A stretch of 64,000 nucleotides of DNA from Comamonadaceae bacterium UBA2121 (GTDB lineage Bacteria; Pseudomonadota; Gammaproteobacteria; Burkholderiales; Burkholderiaceae_C), in assembly GCA_002331385.1 (NCBI GenBank), contig DCYB01000011.1:357459-421458 (forward strand), in the 5' to 3' direction. The notes beneath the pieces are model-generated. The model worked only from the letters and a program-made list of their open reading frames with translations, made no database searches and was not told where the DNA came from. Shown here piece after piece: positions 61,659 to 64,000 of this stretch. The translations under genes were made by a program, and so were the position numbers. Every line of letters starts with the position of its first letter. Within the stretch, counting starts at the first letter, position 1.

Positions 61659-63999
61659 GATCCTGAGCGGGTCTGTAATAAAGCATCGGCAGCAATACCA
61701 GCGGCGCGGTAAAAAACGCCAGCAGGTAGCGGTATTCGCCTGCAATGGAAAACATGAACACGGCTAGCAATTGGAGCACATAGATTCCGCCAACGACGCA
61801 AACCGCTTTGTCGCGCGTGACGAAGCCGCGTCGCGCTGCGACAGCAATGAGAATCAGGCCAAGCCATGGGGCCCACAACACCGCGCGGTGCTTCATCGTC
61901 CAATGAAACCAGTCGATGAGCAAGTCATCGGTCGGCCAGTTCACGGTTTGAACGTGCGAGCGTGATTTCGTTTGGGGAACGATGTACATCGCATTCAGAG
62001 GTCCGGGCACCGCAGCGCGTGCGAGCGCGGAAAACAGGAAGATGTTCACGCGACTGGCCGCGAACGCCGGGAAGTTGTGCCACAGGTTGTACTTGACGAA
62101 TTCCTTGACGATGGTGCTTTTCGCCTTCTTACTGAGCGTTCCCAGTGCGGGTCCCTGCGGGAAGAAGATCAATGGATCCCAGTAATAGTGGTCGTAGAAG
62201 TCCTGGATCTTCTCCAGGCTCTGTCCGCTGGAAGTGAGCGCATCGATGGTTTTCTGTGTTACCCGGGGCTCGTTGAATTCCCAAAGACCCATGGGACGTT
62301 GCTCCAGAAAGCCCACCGTTTCGTACAAGGTCAGCGGATAGACGGTGCCAATTCCGCGGTCGTATTTGTACGCGATCTGACTGCCGAATCCAACGACGCA
62401 CCACGGGATGACAATCAGTGCAAGCCGTGTGCGCTGCGCGCCCGTCAGCACCCAGGCCAGCACAAGCAAGGGCAGCAGGTTGATGACGCCGTTGGGCCGG
62501 GCAAAGATGGCAAAGGGGACGGTGATCAGCAACACCAATGCGGAGGCCCGGCTGATCGATTTGCTGCGCATGCTCAGCCAGACTTCAAACAGCATGCCGG
62601 TCAGGGCAATCGCATAGATACCGTCGGAATACATGCTGCCGACATAGAGCAGCACGGTCGGCGCGAGCGCCACGAGCAGCAGGCAGTAGGCGAAGCTCTT
62701 GAACATGCGGCGCGTCACCATCCAGCTCAGCACGCGCGCACACACCAAAGCCGAGATCAGCAATTGAATGGCAATGGGCCATTCCGCACGCAGGGTTGGC
62801 CCATACAGCAGCAGGTTGAAGAGGTACCAGAACGCAGGCTTGTTTGCCTGGAACTCGCGGTTCGTCTCGATCTCCAGCATGACGGCCAGACTGTCCTGAC
62901 CGAGCATGCCGGGCCAGCAGGCGACGAGCCAGGCGGCATAGCAAACGCAAAGCAAGGCAAAAATGCTGATGAACGCGCGGGACTCTGAGGCCAGGAGAAA
63001 TTCTTTGATTTTGGGAAACATGCTGCCTGCGCCACTCCGGGGCTTGAATTTGAGGGCCTGCTTTTCAATCGTGTGCCAACTGAGTAAGCCAAGAGCAGCA
63101 GTGATGACGGCTGCCACGAGCATGGTGCCCGCAAAGCCTGCTTGCGGCCAGAGATACAGCACAACGGTCTGCTGTACAGGAAATGCGTACAGGTAGATGC
63201 CGTACGACGGATCGCCAAAACGACCGGCGCGATGCAGGATGGGCGTGCGCCGTGTGCCCAGATAGATCACGGCGAAGGTGAGCCCCGCCAACAAGGCGGT
63301 ATGCCGCCATTCGTTGGCCCACAACGCGGTAAACAGCATGCCGATCACGGCGGCCCACGCGAGGGGGTAACGCTGCCACGAGTTTTCCAGCCGCGCCATG
63401 GAAGCGCCGAGCAGGAAATAGGCACCAAGTTCGCGGGGAAACTCCGTCACGCCAGTGACGTCTGCATTGCTTTTGGAGAGGAACCATGCCAGATAAGCGG
63501 CCACGCACAGCAGAAAGACAGACCGGTATTTCAGCAGCCCGATCAATCCGGCGATACCGAGCACGATGTAGCAACGCACTTCAATGGGAATGGTCCACAG
63601 CGAGCCATTGACGCTACGCGCATATGGGTTGTTCTCGAACACACCCGGCAGCACGAAATGAATGCGCATGAAGATGCCGCGCAAATAGTCGAAAGTGGCT
63701 CCGTGGCGCAGATATTCCTTTACAGGAAGTTCGGTCACGATGGGCCCCATCACGTAGGCCGTGAGCACCAGCACGCACGTGAGGGCCGGCCAGATACGCA
63801 GGAATCGGCGCATCGCGAAGCGCGGCAGATTCGGATCCCGCATCCAACTGATCATCACCAGATAGCCGCTGATGATGAAGAAAATGGCAACCGCCAATCC
63901 TCCCAGGCTGAATATGCCAAAAAAAGAGGGCTCGCCTTTGGCGGTCAGCGCAAAGTGATGACTGAACAGGACCATGGACGCCGCCACAATCCGGATGAA
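61651..63999 (-). CDS. acyltransferase-3 fused to a GT-C-like membrane domain, 5-prime incomplete
   Basis: At least 782 residues; the frame continues past the window edge (FIRIVAASMVLFSHHF). Residues about 1-330 are an acyltransferase-3 domain (FSHHFALTAKGEP with the catalytic His, GLAVAIFFIISGYLV, FLRIWPAL, WTIPIEVRCYI) with its usual ten helices. After a short linker (KFKPRSGAGSMFPKIKEF) a second membrane domain follows with about ten helices, including MLGQDSLAVMLEIE, GSMYSDGIYAIALTGM, LYETVGFLEQRPMG and EYRYLLAFFTAPLVL, the pattern of GT-C proteins. The unit overlaps the ArnE-like gene. Probably O-acetylates and glycosylates a periplasmic glycan (inference). Confidence 0.82.
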   Translation of the reverse strand, partial: FIRIVAASMVLFSHHFALTAKGEPSFFGIFSLGGLAVAIFFIISGYLVMISWMRDPNLPRFAMRRFLRIWPALTCVLVLTAYVMGPIVTELPVKEYLRHGATFDYLRGIFMRIHFVLPGVFENNPYARSVNGSLWTIPIEVRCYIVLGIAGLIGLLKYRSVFLLCVAAYLAWFLSKSNADVTGVTEFPRELGAYFLLGASMARLENSWQRYPLAWAAVIGMLFTALWANEWRHTALLAGLTFAVIYLGTRRTPILHRAGRFGDPSYGIYLYAFPVQQTVVLYLWPQAGFAGTMLVAAVITAALGLLSWHTIEKQALKFKPRSGAGSMFPKIKEFLLASESRAFISIFALLCVCYAAWLVACWPGMLGQDSLAVMLEIETNREFQANKPAFWYLFNLLLYGPTLRAEWPIAIQLLISALVCARVLSWMVTRRMFKSFAYCLLLVALAPTVLLYVGSMYSDGIYAIALTGMLFEVWLSMRSKSISRASALVLLITVPFAIFARPNGVINLLPLLVLAWVLTGAQRTRLALIVIPWCVVGFGSQIAYKYDRGIGTVYPLTLYETVGFLEQRPMGLWEFNEPRVTQKTIDALTSSGQSLEKIQDFYDHYYWDPLIFFPQGPALGTLSKKAKSTIVKEFVKYNLWHNFPAFAASRVNIFLFSALARAAVPGPLNAMYIVPQTKSRSHVQTVNWPTDDLLIDWFHWTMKHRAVLWAPWLGLILIAVAARRGFVTRDKAVCVVGGIYVLQLLAVFMFSIAGEYRYLLAFFTAPLVLLPMLYYRPAQDHV

Positions 64000-64000
64000 G

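Overview
The window is a high-GC chromosomal segment of a betaproteobacterium, most likely from the Comamonadaceae (Burkholderiales). Evidence for this is the T2SS gene order E-F-G-H-I-J-K-L-M-(C/N-like)-D, a SlmA-type regulator close to argB, a thiolase/FadN-type beta-oxidation cluster, and the general codon use (very few TTA, CTA or TCA codons, which produces many long antisense shadow frames). I see no tRNA, rRNA, CRISPR array, phage or insertion sequence. The placement is inferred from gene content, not from a search.

Layout. (1) 1-2.1 kb: the tail of rmlC (dTDP-rhamnose synthesis) converging on a secreted GH42-like hydrolase. (2) 2.2-13.8 kb: a complete, tightly overlapped type II secretion operon ending with the secretin gspD and a small lipoprotein. 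(3) 14-16.8 kb: a strongly codon-biased exported surface protein with its own terminator, then a periplasmic parvulin-type prolyl isomerase. (4) 16.9-29.3 kb: a surface-polysaccharide locus of the ABC-transporter type: Wzm/Wzt with a C-terminal glycan-binding-type extension, two methyltransferases, a large membrane protein, a 1270-residue methyltransferase/coiled-coil/GT2/GT4 fusion on the other strand, a GT2 enzyme and a WecA-like initiating transferase. (5) 29.4-33.3 kb: argB, a two-component system and slmA. (6) 33.5-42.6 kb: a TetR-controlled fatty-acid degradation cluster (acyl-CoA dehydrogenase, DUF2147 protein, FadN-type bifunctional enzyme, thiolase, thioesterase, enoyl-CoA hydratase). 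It is interrupted by a DUF559 nuclease-like gene lying between two inverted palindromic repeats. (7) 43-46.3 kb: bactofilin, a YciA-type thioesterase and an Atm1-type ABC exporter. (8) 46.3-52.6 kb: a minus-strand TRAP transporter plus 2-oxoacid dehydrogenase E1 alpha/beta operon facing a LysR gene. (9) 52.8-57.1 kb: a glutamate/aspartate-type ABC uptake system with two binding proteins. (10) 57.3-64 kb: a HAD phosphatase and a second envelope-glycan locus with a GT-C protein, a polyprenyl-phosphate GT2, an ArnE-like small membrane protein and an acyltransferase-3/GT-C fusion that runs off the window.

How the genes work together. Much of the window serves the cell envelope: T2SS export, a capped ABC-exported O-polysaccharide, and periplasmic glycan decoration that would use polyprenyl-phosphate sugars. 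The rest is carbon catabolism: fatty acids, an organic acid taken up by TRAP, and acidic amino acids. The most unusual items are the repeat-bounded DUF559 cassette, the methyltransferase/coiled-coil/double-glycosyltransferase polypeptide, and the acyltransferase/GT-C fusion beside GtrB/ArnE-like partners.
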